A stretch of 64,000 nucleotides of DNA, from contig JAFXHE010000004.1 in NCBI GenBank assembly GCA_017536555.1, positions 1-64,000 of the forward strand, read 5' to 3'. The stretch is from Alistipes sp. (GTDB lineage: Bacteria; Bacteroidota; Bacteroidia; Bacteroidales; Rikenellaceae). The position numbers were made by a program, and so were the translations under genes. The notes beneath the pieces are model-generated. The model searched no databases and had not been told where the DNA came from. It saw nothing but the letters and a program-made list of their open reading frames with translations. Positions 51,941-60,623 of this stretch are shown here, piece by piece; positions within the stretch are counted from its first letter, which is position 1; every line of letters begins with the position of its first letter.

Positions 51941-53836
51941 ATGAGCAAGATTATTGGTATTGATTTAGGTACAACCAACTCATGTGTGGCTGTAATGGAG
52001 GGTAACGAGCCCGTGGTTATTCCCAACGCCGAGGGACACCGCACAACACCGTCAGTGGTAGCATTCACCGAGGGTGGCGAGCGTAAGGTGGGTGACCCCG
52101 CAAAGCGTCAGGCTATCACCAACCCCAAACGCACAGTGTTCTCAATTAAGCGTTTTATGGGTGAGCGTTACGACAAGGTAACGGCAGATATCGCACGCGC
52201 CCCCTACACTATTATTAAGGGTGAGAACAACACTCCCCGCGTTGAGATTGATGGTCGCCAGTACACTCCACAGGAGATCTCGGCAATCACTCTTCAGAAG
52301 ATGAAGAAGACCGCAGAGGACTACCTCGGTCAGGAGGTTACAGAGGCTGTTATCACCGTTCCCGCCTACTTCTCTGACTCACAGCGTCAGGCAACAAAGG
52401 AGGCTGGTGAGATTGCAGGCTTGAAGGTACGTCGTATCATCAACGAGCCTACCGCAGCAGCTCTCGCATACGGCTTGGACAAGAAGCAGGACGATATGAA
52501 GATTGCTGTATATGACCTCGGTGGTGGTACCTTCGATATCTCTATCCTTGAGCTTGGTGACGGCGTATTCGAGGTTAAGTCAACAAATGGCGATACTCAC
52601 CTCGGTGGTGATGACTTCGACCACGTACTCATCGACTATATGGCAGAGGCATTCAAGGCAGAGCACGGCATCGACCTTCGTCAGGATCCTATGGCATTGC
52701 AGCGTCTTAAGGAGGCTGCCGAGAAGGCAAAGATTGAGCTTTCGTCGGCTACCACTACAGACATCAACCTGCCCTACATTATGCCCGTAAATGGTATTCC
52801 CCAGCACCTTGTGATGTCACTCACACGTGCCAAGTTTGAGCAGTTGTGCGACCACCTCGTGCAGAAGACCATCGAGCCTTGCCGCACAGCATTGCGCGAC
52901 GCAGGCTTGCAGGCAAGCCAGATTGATGAGGTTATCCTCGTAGGTGGCTCTACACGTATCCCCGCCATCCAGAAGATTGTTGAGGAGTTCTTCGGTAAGG
53001 CTCCCAACCGCTCTGTAAACCCCGACGAGGTAGTGGCAGTAGGTGCTGCTATTCAGGGTGGTGTCCTCACTGGCGAGGTTAAGGATGTGTTGTTGCTCGA
53101 CGTAACTCCCCTCTCACTCGGTATCGAGACGTTGGGTGGCGTATTTACAAAGCTTATCGAGGCAAATACCACTATCCCCACACGCAAGAGCGAGGTATTC
53201 TCGACTGCTGCCGACAACCAGCCATCAGTAGAGATTAATGTATGTCAGGGCGAGCGTCCTATGGCACGTGACAACAAGTCTATCGGTCGCTTCCACCTCG
53301 ATGGCATCCCCGCAGCACCCCGTGGCGTACCGCAGATTGAGGTAACCTTCGATATCGACGCTAACGGTATCTTGAATGTATCTGCAAAGGATAAGGGCAC
53401 AGGCAAGGAGCAGAAGATTCGTATCGAGGCTTCAAGCGGTCTTACCGAGCAGGAGATTCAGCGTATGCGCGACGAGGCGAAGGCTAATGAGGCAAAGGAT
53501 AAGGCAGAGAAGGAGCGCGTAGATAAGGTTAACGCCGCCGACTCTAACATCTTTGCTACCGAGAAGCAGCTTAAGGAGTATGGCGATAAGCTCCCCGCAG
53601 ACAAGAAGGCAGCTATCGAGGATGCTCTTGGCAAGCTCAAGGAGGCACATAAGGCACAGGATCTTGCCGCTATCGACTCATCTATCGAGGCACTCAACGC
53701 TGCTTGGCAGGCTGCATCGCAGGATATTTACGCACAGCAGCAGGCGCAGCAGGCACAGGGTCAGCCTGGTGCAGGCGCACAGGGTGAAGAGCCCAAGCAG
53801 CAGCCCGAGGACGTAGAGTTCGAAGAGGTAAAATAG
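51941..53836 (+). CDS. dnaK: Chaperone DnaK (Hsp70)
   Basis: DnaK is complete: [21 protein letters not shown] at the N-terminus, the ATPase motifs [14 protein letters not shown] and [13 protein letters not shown], and the substrate-binding part [19 protein letters not shown] and [17 protein letters not shown], ending in a Gln/Gly-rich tail and [10 protein letters not shown]. At 631 aa the length is standard. It refolds proteins with DnaJ and GrpE, which are not in this window. Upstream is a candidate sigma-54-type promoter with TTGTCA half-sites, and downstream a terminator at 53860-53887. Confidence 0.98.
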   Translation: MSKIIGIDLGTTNSCVAVMEGNEPVVIPNAEGHRTTPSVVAFTEGGERKVGDPAKRQAITNPKRTVFSIKRFMGERYDKVTADIARAPYTIIKGENNTPRVEIDGRQYTPQEISAITLQKMKKTAEDYLGQEVTEAVITVPAYFSDSQRQATKEAGEIAGLKVRRIINEPTAAALAYGLDKKQDDMKIAVYDLGGGTFDISILELGDGVFEVKSTNGDTHLGGDDFDHVLIDYMAEAFKAEHGIDLRQDPMALQRLKEAAEKAKIELSSATTTDINLPYIMPVNGIPQHLVMSLTRAKFEQLCDHLVQKTIEPCRTALRDAGLQASQIDEVILVGGSTRIPAIQKIVEEFFGKAPNRSVNPDEVVAVGAAIQGGVLTGEVKDVLLLDVTPLSLGIETLGGVFTKLIEANTTIPTRKSEVFSTAADNQPSVEINVCQGERPMARDNKSIGRFHLDGIPAAPRGVPQIEVTFDIDANGILNVSAKDKGTGKEQKIRIEASSGLTEQEIQRMRDEAKANEAKDKAEKERVDKVNAADSNIFATEKQLKEYGDKLPADKKAAIEDALGKLKEAHKAQDLAAIDSSIEALNAAWQAASQDIYAQQQAQQAQGQPGAGAQGEEPKQQPEDVEFEEVK

Positions 53837-53859
53837 ACCAAAAAATAGTTTTTTCAGAG

Positions 53860-53894
53860 GAGTCCGTGACCCGTAGGTTGCGGACTCTTTTTTT
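53860..53894 (+). terminator. Terminator of dnaK
   Basis: GAGTCCG (53860-53866) pairs with CGGACTC (53881-53887), followed by seven T residues. Confidence 0.8.
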
Positions 53895-53914
53895 CGTGTT
53901 TCAGAAAATTTTGT

Positions 53915-53922
53915 TATCTTTG
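53915..53922 (+). promoter_or_regulatory. -7 box of the steroid-reductase operon
   Basis: TATCTTTG, with no good -33 element at the expected spacing. The transcript start near 53928 leaves a leader of about 120 nt that is unusually GC-rich and can fold. Confidence 0.5.
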
Positions 53923-53942
53923 CACGATTATACGCGCAAGTA

Positions 53943-53977
53943 GCGCGGTGTGCGCGTGCCTTCGTGGCGCACTGCGC
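53943..53977 (+). other. GC-rich stem in the leader of the steroid-reductase operon
   Basis: GCGCGGTGTGCGC (53943-53955) can pair with GCGCACTGCGC (53967-53977) with a bulge. Two copies of CGCGAGAACAA follow just downstream (about 53986-54008). This could be a regulatory leader; nothing confirms that. Confidence 0.4.
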
Positions 53978-54046
53978 GACAGAGCGCGCGCGAGAACAAC
54001 GCGAGAACAAGCAGAATAAATTAACTAAAAAACAGATAGTGTAAGT

Positions 54047-54829
54047 ATGTTTTCGGAGATCATATCACTCGACTGCTACTACACCTTTTTGGGTGTTATG
54101 GCGGCAGTAGCTGCGGTGGTGTTCGTGGCTCTATACTTCGTCGAAGCGGGCTACGGCTACCTCTTTAACCCCAAGTTTGGCTTTCCCGTGCCCAATAAGG
54201 TAGGTTGGGTGATTATGGAGTGCCCTGTATTTTTCGCTATGCTTGCGCTGTGGTGGATGTCGGAGTTTAAGTTTGAAGCAGCTCCCTTAATCCTCTTCTT
54301 AATCTTCCAGACACACTATTTCCAGCGCTCTTTCATCTTCCCGATGCTTATACGTGGCAACTCGAAGATGCCTGTGGGCATTGTCCTTATGGGAGCAGTA
54401 TTTAACACGCTCAATGCCGTGATGCAGGGTGGTTGGATATTCTACTACGCTCCAGAGATGGGATATTACGATGGTTGGATGTCGAAGCCGTATATATACA
54501 TCGGCACGCTCATCTTCCTCTTTGGCTTTATTACCAACCTCCACTCCGACTACATCATACGCAACTTGCGCAAGCCTGGCGACACACGCCACTACATTCC
54601 AAAGGGCGGTATGTTCCGTTACGTGTCATCGGCAAACTACTTCGGTGAGTTTATGGAGTGGGTGGGCTTTGCCGTTGCATCGTGGTCGTGGGCAGGCGTT
54701 ATCTTCGCTATGTGGACATTTGCCAACCTTGCACCGCGCTCGGCATCGCTATACAAGCGATACGAGAAGGAGTTTGGCGAAGAGTTCACATCGCTTAAGC
54801 GCAAACGCATACTACCGTTCATCTATTAA
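54047..54829 (+). CDS. 3-oxo-5-alpha-steroid 4-dehydrogenase (SRD5A-type 5-alpha-reductase), 260 aa
   Basis: An integral membrane protein with about seven hydrophobic segments. Its C-terminal half is strikingly like mammalian SRD5A enzymes: NLHSDYIIRNLRKPG (residues 164-178), YIPKGGMFRYVSSANYFGE (183-201), and MEWVGFA. Glu58 (MECPVF) and Tyr91 (THYFQRSF) sit where the steroid-contacting Glu57 and Tyr91 of human SRD5A2 lie. The reaction would be NADPH-dependent saturation of a 4-ene-3-oxo steroid in the 5-alpha sense. It is first of a three-gene set with an Old Yellow Enzyme (24 bp) and an SDR gene. Gut Bacteroidota clusters of this make-up have been linked to allo- and isoallo-bile acids. Confidence 0.9.
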   Translation: MFSEIISLDCYYTFLGVMAAVAAVVFVALYFVEAGYGYLFNPKFGFPVPNKVGWVIMECPVFFAMLALWWMSEFKFEAAPLILFLIFQTHYFQRSFIFPMLIRGNSKMPVGIVLMGAVFNTLNAVMQGGWIFYYAPEMGYYDGWMSKPYIYIGTLIFLFGFITNLHSDYIIRNLRKPGDTRHYIPKGGMFRYVSSANYFGEFMEWVGFAVASWSWAGVIFAMWTFANLAPRSASLYKRYEKEFGEEFTSLKRKRILPFIY

Positions 54830-54853
54830 CGAAACTACAAAACAAACCATATT

Positions 54854-56098
54854 ATGGAACAGAAGAAGCTCGAAGAGTCCAAACTATTTACCCCATATAA
54901 ACTTGGCGGTGTAACACTTCGTAACCGTGTGATACGCTCTGCTGCCTTTGAGTCTATGGGTAAGGATTTCTCACCCACACAGGCTCTCAAGGATTACCAC
55001 GTGAGCGTGGCTCGTGGTGGTGTGGGTATGACAACGGTGGCATACGCCTCGATAAACCGTAGCGGCATCTCGTTCAACAAGCAGCTATGGCTGCGCGACG
55101 AGATTGTTCCTGCCCTGCGCGACCTCACTGATGCTGTACACCGTGAGGGTGCTGCTGTAGGCATACAGCTCGGACACTGTGGCAATATGACACACTGGTC
55201 GACGGCAGGTAGCTTCCCTGTGTCGGCATCAAATGGCTTCAACCTCTACTCGCCCACGTTCCATCGCCGTATGCGCAAGTCCGAGATTATGGAGTTTGCC
55301 AAGGACTTCGGCAAGGCTGTCGAGACGGCATATAACGCAGGCTTCGACTCTGTGGAGGTACACGCAGGTCACGGCTACCTCATATCGCAGTTCTTGTCGC
55401 CATACACCAACCACCGTCACGATGAGTATGGTGGCTCGCTTGAGAACCGTATGCGCTTTATGAATATGTGCCTGGAGGAGGTTATGGAGGCTGCGCGTCG
55501 CCACAATATGGGTGTTCTCGTAAAACACAATATGGAGGATGGCTTCAAGCGTGGCATTCAGATACCCGAGTCTATAGAGATTGCCAAGCAGATAGAGAGA
55601 TTTGGCGTAGATGGCATCGTGCTCTCGTCGGGCTTTGTCTCAAAGGCTCCTATGGCAGTGATGCGCGGACGCATCCCCACAAAGACTATGGGCTACTATA
55701 TGGGATGGAATGAGTGGCTACAGAAGATTGTAGTATCGCTATTCGGTCAGTGGCTTATCAAGCAGTATGACTTTGAGGAGTGTTACTTCCTGGAGAATGC
55801 CAAAAAGTTCCGCGCTGCCCTCAAAGGCCCATTGGTGTATGTTGGTGGCTTGGTATCGCGCGAGGGCATTGAGCGCGTGTTGGACGAGGGCTTCGAACTT
55901 GTGCAGATGGCGCGCGCGCTGGTCAATGACCCTGCGTTTGTGAACAAGCTCAAGGCAGGCGATATGTCGACACGTAGCGGCTGCGACCACCGCGACTACT
56001 GTATGGCACGTATGTACTCTGTAGATATGCAGTGTTGCCACAACTGCAAGGAGCATATCCCCGAGCGTCTATGGCGCGAGATAAACAAGATTAAGTAG
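54854..56098 (+). CDS. Old Yellow Enzyme-family NADH:flavin oxidoreductase, 414 aa
   Basis: The FMN-binding TIM barrel is seen in LFTPYKLGGVTLRNRVIRSA, GIQLGHCGN, SVEVHAGHGYLISQFLSPYTN (His170, His173), RHDEYGGSLENRMRF and YVGGLVSREGIERVLDEGF, ending in MARALVNDPAFVN. There is no C-terminal FAD/NAD domain. Near the C-terminus a cysteine group GCDHRDYC...QCCHNC may bind metal or an Fe-S cluster. OYE-type enzymes reduce or desaturate 4-ene-3-oxo steroids in bile-acid and steroid pathways, and the 5-beta-reductase role is plausible here because it stands next to a 5-alpha-reductase. It is 24 bp behind that gene and 29 bp ahead of the SDR gene. Confidence 0.85.
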   Translation: MEQKKLEESKLFTPYKLGGVTLRNRVIRSAAFESMGKDFSPTQALKDYHVSVARGGVGMTTVAYASINRSGISFNKQLWLRDEIVPALRDLTDAVHREGAAVGIQLGHCGNMTHWSTAGSFPVSASNGFNLYSPTFHRRMRKSEIMEFAKDFGKAVETAYNAGFDSVEVHAGHGYLISQFLSPYTNHRHDEYGGSLENRMRFMNMCLEEVMEAARRHNMGVLVKHNMEDGFKRGIQIPESIEIAKQIERFGVDGIVLSSGFVSKAPMAVMRGRIPTKTMGYYMGWNEWLQKIVVSLFGQWLIKQYDFEECYFLENAKKFRAALKGPLVYVGGLVSREGIERVLDEGFELVQMARALVNDPAFVNKLKAGDMSTRSGCDHRDYCMARMYSVDMQCCHNCKEHIPERLWREINKIK

Positions 56099-56127
56099 AG
56101 CTACTCGCTCAAAATTGGGAAGAAACG

Positions 56128-56946
56128 ATGTGTTTTTGCAATAAAAACCGTGGAGAGGTGGCACGTGGCTCGGCTTGGGCATTGGTCACAGGTGCTGCCC
56201 TCGGCATTGGTCGAGAGTATGCAGTGCGCCTTGCAGAGTTAGGGTACAACCTCTATATGGTTGACATACTTGAGGATGTAGAGCGCGAGGCAGAGATAAT
56301 AGCCCACGCATACAGCGTAAAGTGCATAACGAAGGTTATGGATCTTGCGACACAAGATGCAGCACGCCGCCTACACGACGAAACGGTAGCCGAGGGGTAT
56401 GAGTTTGATGTTGTGGTAAACAACGCTGGCATATTCTCATTTTTAGATGTTATGAAGACCCCCGTGGAGCGTCTTGAGCGTATAATAATGTTGCACGATA
56501 TGACAATGGTCGTTGCGACACGTCTCTACGCCGAGGATATGATAAAGCGTGGCAAGGGTCGCATACTCAATATGTCGTCATACTCGATATGGATGCCATT
56601 CCCTGGACTCGCTATGTACAGCTCCTCAAAGGCTCTTACCAAGGGCTTTACCGAGGCATTTGCCCGCGAGCTACGCAAGACAGGTGTTACGGCGACGGCA
56701 ATATGTCCCGCAGGCATCGCCACAGACCTATATGGCTTATCAAAAGGGCTGCAACGTTTTGGCGTGAAGAGCGGAATACTTATGTCGCCTAAAAGTTGCG
56801 CTCGTCGCGCCCTCAACGCTATGTTCAAGGGACGACGTGTGGTAGTGCCCGACTGGTGGTATCGCCTGCTGATACCCATCTGCAAATACCTACCCGACAT
56901 GCTTGTACGCCCCTTGCGCAACTTCACAATGAAGTGGCAGAAGTAA
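56128..56946 (+). CDS. Short-chain dehydrogenase/reductase (hydroxysteroid dehydrogenase-like), 272 aa
   Basis: Classical SDR motifs: cofactor loop TGAALGIG (21-28), NNAG (98-101), Ser150/151, and active site YSSSK (Tyr164, Lys168). An N-terminal tail with MCFCNKNRG precedes the Rossmann fold. The C-terminus (DWWYRLLIPICKYLPDMLVRPL) is hydrophobic, as in membrane-associated 17-beta-HSD12-like proteins. Together with the two upstream genes it is expected to oxidise or reduce a hydroxyl at C3 (or C17) of a steroid or bile acid, but the position and stereochemistry cannot be read. Spacing (29 bp) suggests one operon. Confidence 0.85.
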   Translation: MCFCNKNRGEVARGSAWALVTGAALGIGREYAVRLAELGYNLYMVDILEDVEREAEIIAHAYSVKCITKVMDLATQDAARRLHDETVAEGYEFDVVVNNAGIFSFLDVMKTPVERLERIIMLHDMTMVVATRLYAEDMIKRGKGRILNMSSYSIWMPFPGLAMYSSSKALTKGFTEAFARELRKTGVTATAICPAGIATDLYGLSKGLQRFGVKSGILMSPKSCARRALNAMFKGRRVVVPDWWYRLLIPICKYLPDMLVRPLRNFTMKWQK

Positions 56947-56976
56947 CACACACACTACAGATTAACAAACAGGACA

Positions 56977-59487
56977 ATGGATAAGACGACAAAACAACAA
57001 CCTACAGAGCAGCATAAGGCTCCCGCGCCACGCCGCCGCGGTGGACGTATGCTGTGTTGGAGTGTTATTGCAATAGTTGCGATAATCGCCATAGTGCTGA
57101 TGTCGGCAGGTGCCATTGTCGAGTTGTATGTCGAGAGCCACGACACAGAGCTTACGGGACGTCGCATAGAGATTGGCGACGTGGGCATAAACCTACTGCG
57201 AGGCAGCGTTACGTTAGAGGAGGTGACGCTATATGAGGAGGATGGCGTAAGCCCCTTTGTGGCACTCGGAGGGTTGGAGGCGCACGTGGCACTAACAGAG
57301 CTTCTCAAGCACCACGTACACATCACACAGGGCAACATTGAGCGACTATATGCGCAGATAGCACGTCAGGAGGAGGGATTTAATTTTGACACCCTATTAG
57401 CGCACTTCACATCAACGGAGGAGAGCTCCACAGCAGAGCCCTCCGCAACACCGTGGCAGATAACGGTAGACAACCTCTCATTGAACAATGGAGGCATTGA
57501 CTACCTCGACATTGCTGGCGAGCAACATTGGCGCGTAGGCGACCTCAACATTGCCGCGCCACGTATCTCGATGGGCGACTACGACAATAAAGTAGAGCTA
57601 TCCTCAACAATTAACGAACAGGCAAGGCTCAATGGCGACGTAACACTAAACCTTGCTACAAAGGAGTTTACGGTAGATGGTGTATTGGAGGAGTTTGACA
57701 TCGCTGACACCTACCCTATCGTCAAGAGCTCGGTAAATCTCGGCTCGCTGACGGGCTATGTAGGAGCAAAGGTACACGCCGAGGGAAATATCGCAGATTT
57801 GGGTGCTATGCGCCTATCAGGTAACATCACAGCACACAACATCGCGGCAAGTGACAGGAGTGGCAGCGACCTTCTTGGCATAGGCAGCCTAAACGCAGCG
57901 ATCAGGGAGGTAGACTTGCAAAAGGGCGGCTATCTCTTTGACGAGATAAGCATTGAGGGCTACTCCGCAAACTTTATACTGCATAAGGACGGCACAAGTA
58001 ACTTTGACCAAATACTTTACAACGACACAGAGGTATCTCTCGAGACCACAACTGCGAGCCTCGGCAACAATATGTACGATGTACGTGAGAGGGTTACGGT
58101 GACAACGGAGAGTGAGGAGGCTCCGCTACGTAATATAACGCTCATCATCGACAAGTTGTCGCTCAATGGTGGCGCGCTACACTTTGCTGACTATGGTATG
58201 AACACGCCGTTTGAGTACAACCTGCGCGACATAGTTATAGAGAGCCGCGCCTTCGACCTCAACGGCAGCAACAACATAACACTGCGCGCCAATATGCCAA
58301 AGCAGGGATATGCAATGGCACAGTGGTCAGGCTCACTCAACGACTTCTACAATCAGAGTCTGCGTGCTATGCTCACAAATATTGATATGAGCGACTTCTC
58401 GCCCTATGTCGAACACTACACAGCCTTCCCCGTGACAGGAGGTAACCTCACGTTCAACAGCCAGAACACTATTACCAATGGCGAGTTGCGCGGCATAAAT
58501 AGTGTAGATACGTATAACTTCGCAGTGGGTAACAAGGATCGTAGCCGCAAGACCGAGTTCAACATTCCGCTAAAGGCGGGAATATTTATCCTTACCGACA
58601 ACAAGCAGCATATAAACCTCGATCTACCTGTGTCGGGGCATATCGACGCGCCAGAGTTCTCGTATCGCAAAATAATAATGCGTACACTCTCTAACGTCCT
58701 TGTAAAGATGGTATCGACACCATTTGACTGGATGACACCCGAGAAGCAGGAGATATTCCGACATATAGGCTTCAATCTGCTTGAGCCAGGCTTCAACTCG
58801 GAGCACTATGCACGCATAGACAAGATTGCCGAGGCACTAAAGGATAACAAGAGTATCAAGGTGCGACTTAAGCAGTGTGTAGATATTGAGAGTGCCATAG
58901 ACCGTCTATCGGAGCTCAACCTCAAGATAGCATACTACAACTCTACACAAGCAGACGACGATAAACGCCTCGATATGCTTGATTTTGTGCGCATTAGCGA
59001 GATGCACATATCGCGTAGCGACCTGACAAAATTTGCCGATGCGCAGCTCATCGAGCGTGGCATAAGCCCCGAGGGTATGTCGCTAAAAGAGAAGCGCAGG
59101 ACAATATATAAGGATATAGTGACGGCACAACTCACCGAGCTTATAGTCTTGCGTAACCGTATGCTCACCGACTATGTCAGGTTCCAGCATACGGATATTC
59201 CAGAAGGCGCGCTCACTGTCGAAGAGTTCAAAATGGAGGATATGGCGGAGTACTCTGGCGGTGACCGCTATGGCGTAACGCTAATTATCGACGAGCAAGA
59301 GGTGGAGATTGCAAGCGAAGATGCAGAGGGCACAACCACGGAGGAGTTGCCAGAAGAGGAGCCGTCAGAAGAGGATGCAGCAAAGGATATGCAGTCAGCA
59401 AATATTAGCGACGAACAGCCAGAAGAGGGGGCTGAAATAGAGAGTTCAACAGCAGAGACTAAAACAATAGAAAACAACTTACAATAA
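56977..59487 (+). CDS. AsmA-like DUF748 membrane protein, 836 aa
   Basis: A short basic cytosolic tail is followed by one membrane segment (about 27-50: CWSVIAIVAIIAIVLMSAG) and a long periplasmic part in which beta strands repeat: RRIEIGDVGINLLRGSVTLEEVTLYEEDG, NLSLNNGGIDYLDIAGEQ, SLGSLTGYVGAKVHAEGN, KLSLNGGALHFADYGM. This is the AsmA/DUF748 type, thought to carry lipids between inner and outer membranes (TamB/YdbH-like). The end is acidic and low complexity (about 790-836). It starts 30 bp after the SDR gene and could share its operon. Confidence 0.8.
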   Translation: MDKTTKQQPTEQHKAPAPRRRGGRMLCWSVIAIVAIIAIVLMSAGAIVELYVESHDTELTGRRIEIGDVGINLLRGSVTLEEVTLYEEDGVSPFVALGGLEAHVALTELLKHHVHITQGNIERLYAQIARQEEGFNFDTLLAHFTSTEESSTAEPSATPWQITVDNLSLNNGGIDYLDIAGEQHWRVGDLNIAAPRISMGDYDNKVELSSTINEQARLNGDVTLNLATKEFTVDGVLEEFDIADTYPIVKSSVNLGSLTGYVGAKVHAEGNIADLGAMRLSGNITAHNIAASDRSGSDLLGIGSLNAAIREVDLQKGGYLFDEISIEGYSANFILHKDGTSNFDQILYNDTEVSLETTTASLGNNMYDVRERVTVTTESEEAPLRNITLIIDKLSLNGGALHFADYGMNTPFEYNLRDIVIESRAFDLNGSNNITLRANMPKQGYAMAQWSGSLNDFYNQSLRAMLTNIDMSDFSPYVEHYTAFPVTGGNLTFNSQNTITNGELRGINSVDTYNFAVGNKDRSRKTEFNIPLKAGIFILTDNKQHINLDLPVSGHIDAPEFSYRKIIMRTLSNVLVKMVSTPFDWMTPEKQEIFRHIGFNLLEPGFNSEHYARIDKIAEALKDNKSIKVRLKQCVDIESAIDRLSELNLKIAYYNSTQADDDKRLDMLDFVRISEMHISRSDLTKFADAQLIERGISPEGMSLKEKRRTIYKDIVTAQLTELIVLRNRMLTDYVRFQHTDIPEGALTVEEFKMEDMAEYSGGDRYGVTLIIDEQEVEIASEDAEGTTTEELPEEEPSEEDAAKDMQSANISDEQPEEGAEIESSTAETKTIENNLQ

Positions 59488-59519
59488 TTTATTAACTATT
59501 TAAAAATCAACAACAAAAA

Positions 59520-60536
59520 ATGAAAAAGATTTTTTCAATCATCGTCCTTGCAACAATCATTGTAAGCGTTGCAGCTTGTGGCGGTAACGCAAATGGTCGT
59601 CCCAAGGGTGACCTCGACACATTGTCGTATGCCGTAGGTGTTAAGTATGGTATGAGCATCGGTGTTCAGCTAAAGGATCTCAACCTCAACAAGGAGCAGA
59701 TTAAGGCTGGTATCAATGACTTCTTGGCTTCAGGCGACATTAACGACGATAAGTTCCGCGAGAACGGTCAGCGTCTTATGCAGTTTATGTACATCAACGT
59801 AAATAGCTATATGCGTGCAAAGCAGGAGCGTGACGCTGTCATCACCGACCAGCCCGACACATTGCCCGCACTACCCGAGTTGTGGACAGAGGAGTTCACC
59901 TGCGACGATATGTCATACATCATCGGTCAGGATATGGGTGCCTCAATCAAGATGTCAGAGCCACAGGTTGACCAGGCTTGGATGATGTACGGTTTCGACG
60001 ATGCTGCATCTGTAACATCTGCCGAGACTATCGACACCGAGCTTGAGGCAACAATGGCACAGCTTGAGGCTGCATATATGGCCGGTATTCAGGCAGAGCG
60101 CGAGCGTAAGATGGCAGAGCGCGAGAAGCTCGGCGAGGAGAATGCCGCAGCTTGCCGAGAGTGGCTCGCAGAGATTGAGAAGCAGGAGGGCGTACAGAAG
60201 ACCGAGTCTGGTATTCTCTACCGCATTGACCGCGAGGGTACTGGTGCACAGGCTACACAGGACGAGGATGTAGTGCTTGTAAACTATGAGGGTAAGACTC
60301 GTAGTGGCGAGATCTTCGACTCAAGCTATGAGCGTGGCGAGGCTATCTCATTCCCCCTCAACCGCGTAATCAAGGGTTGGACAGAGGGTATGAAGCTCGT
60401 TAAGGTGGGTGGTCAGATCACATTGTGGATCCCCGCAGAGCTCGCATACGGTGCTAACGGTTCAGGCGAGAAGATTGGTCCTAACGAGGCACTCGAGTTC
60501 AAGGTAGAGCTTCTTGAGCTTAACCCCGAGGAGTAA
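59520..60536 (+). CDS. FKBP-type peptidyl-prolyl isomerase lipoprotein, 338 aa
   Basis: The signal peptide ends in the lipobox VAACGG (MKKIFSIIVLATIIVSVAAC). Residues about 30-215 form the helical dimerisation part seen in FkpA/Mip proteins (DTLSYAVGVKYGMSIGVQL, SYIIGQDMGASIKMSE, AAYMAGIQAERERKMAE). The C-terminal FKBP domain is complete: VLVNYEGKTRSGEIFDSSYERGE, VIKGWTEGMKLVKVGGQITLWIPAELAYG and LEFKVELLEL. It would speed proline isomerisation in the periplasm. It follows the DUF748 gene by 32 bp and ends at a strong terminator. Confidence 0.93.
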   Translation: MKKIFSIIVLATIIVSVAACGGNANGRPKGDLDTLSYAVGVKYGMSIGVQLKDLNLNKEQIKAGINDFLASGDINDDKFRENGQRLMQFMYINVNSYMRAKQERDAVITDQPDTLPALPELWTEEFTCDDMSYIIGQDMGASIKMSEPQVDQAWMMYGFDDAASVTSAETIDTELEATMAQLEAAYMAGIQAERERKMAEREKLGEENAAACREWLAEIEKQEGVQKTESGILYRIDREGTGAQATQDEDVVLVNYEGKTRSGEIFDSSYERGEAISFPLNRVIKGWTEGMKLVKVGGQITLWIPAELAYGANGSGEKIGPNEALEFKVELLELNPEE

Positions 60537-60558
60537 TCTCCAATACATACTAAACAAG

Positions 60559-60594
60559 TTGTGGCGACCTTTTCGGGGTCGCCACAATCTTTAT
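60559..60594 (+). terminator. Terminator after the FKBP gene
   Basis: TTGTGGCGACC (60559-60569) pairs with GGTCGCCACAA (60577-60587) around a 7-nt loop, followed by TCTTTATA. Confidence 0.85.
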
Positions 60595-60623
60595 ACGCCA
60601 GCAAGTGAGAGCTTGTGCAAAGG

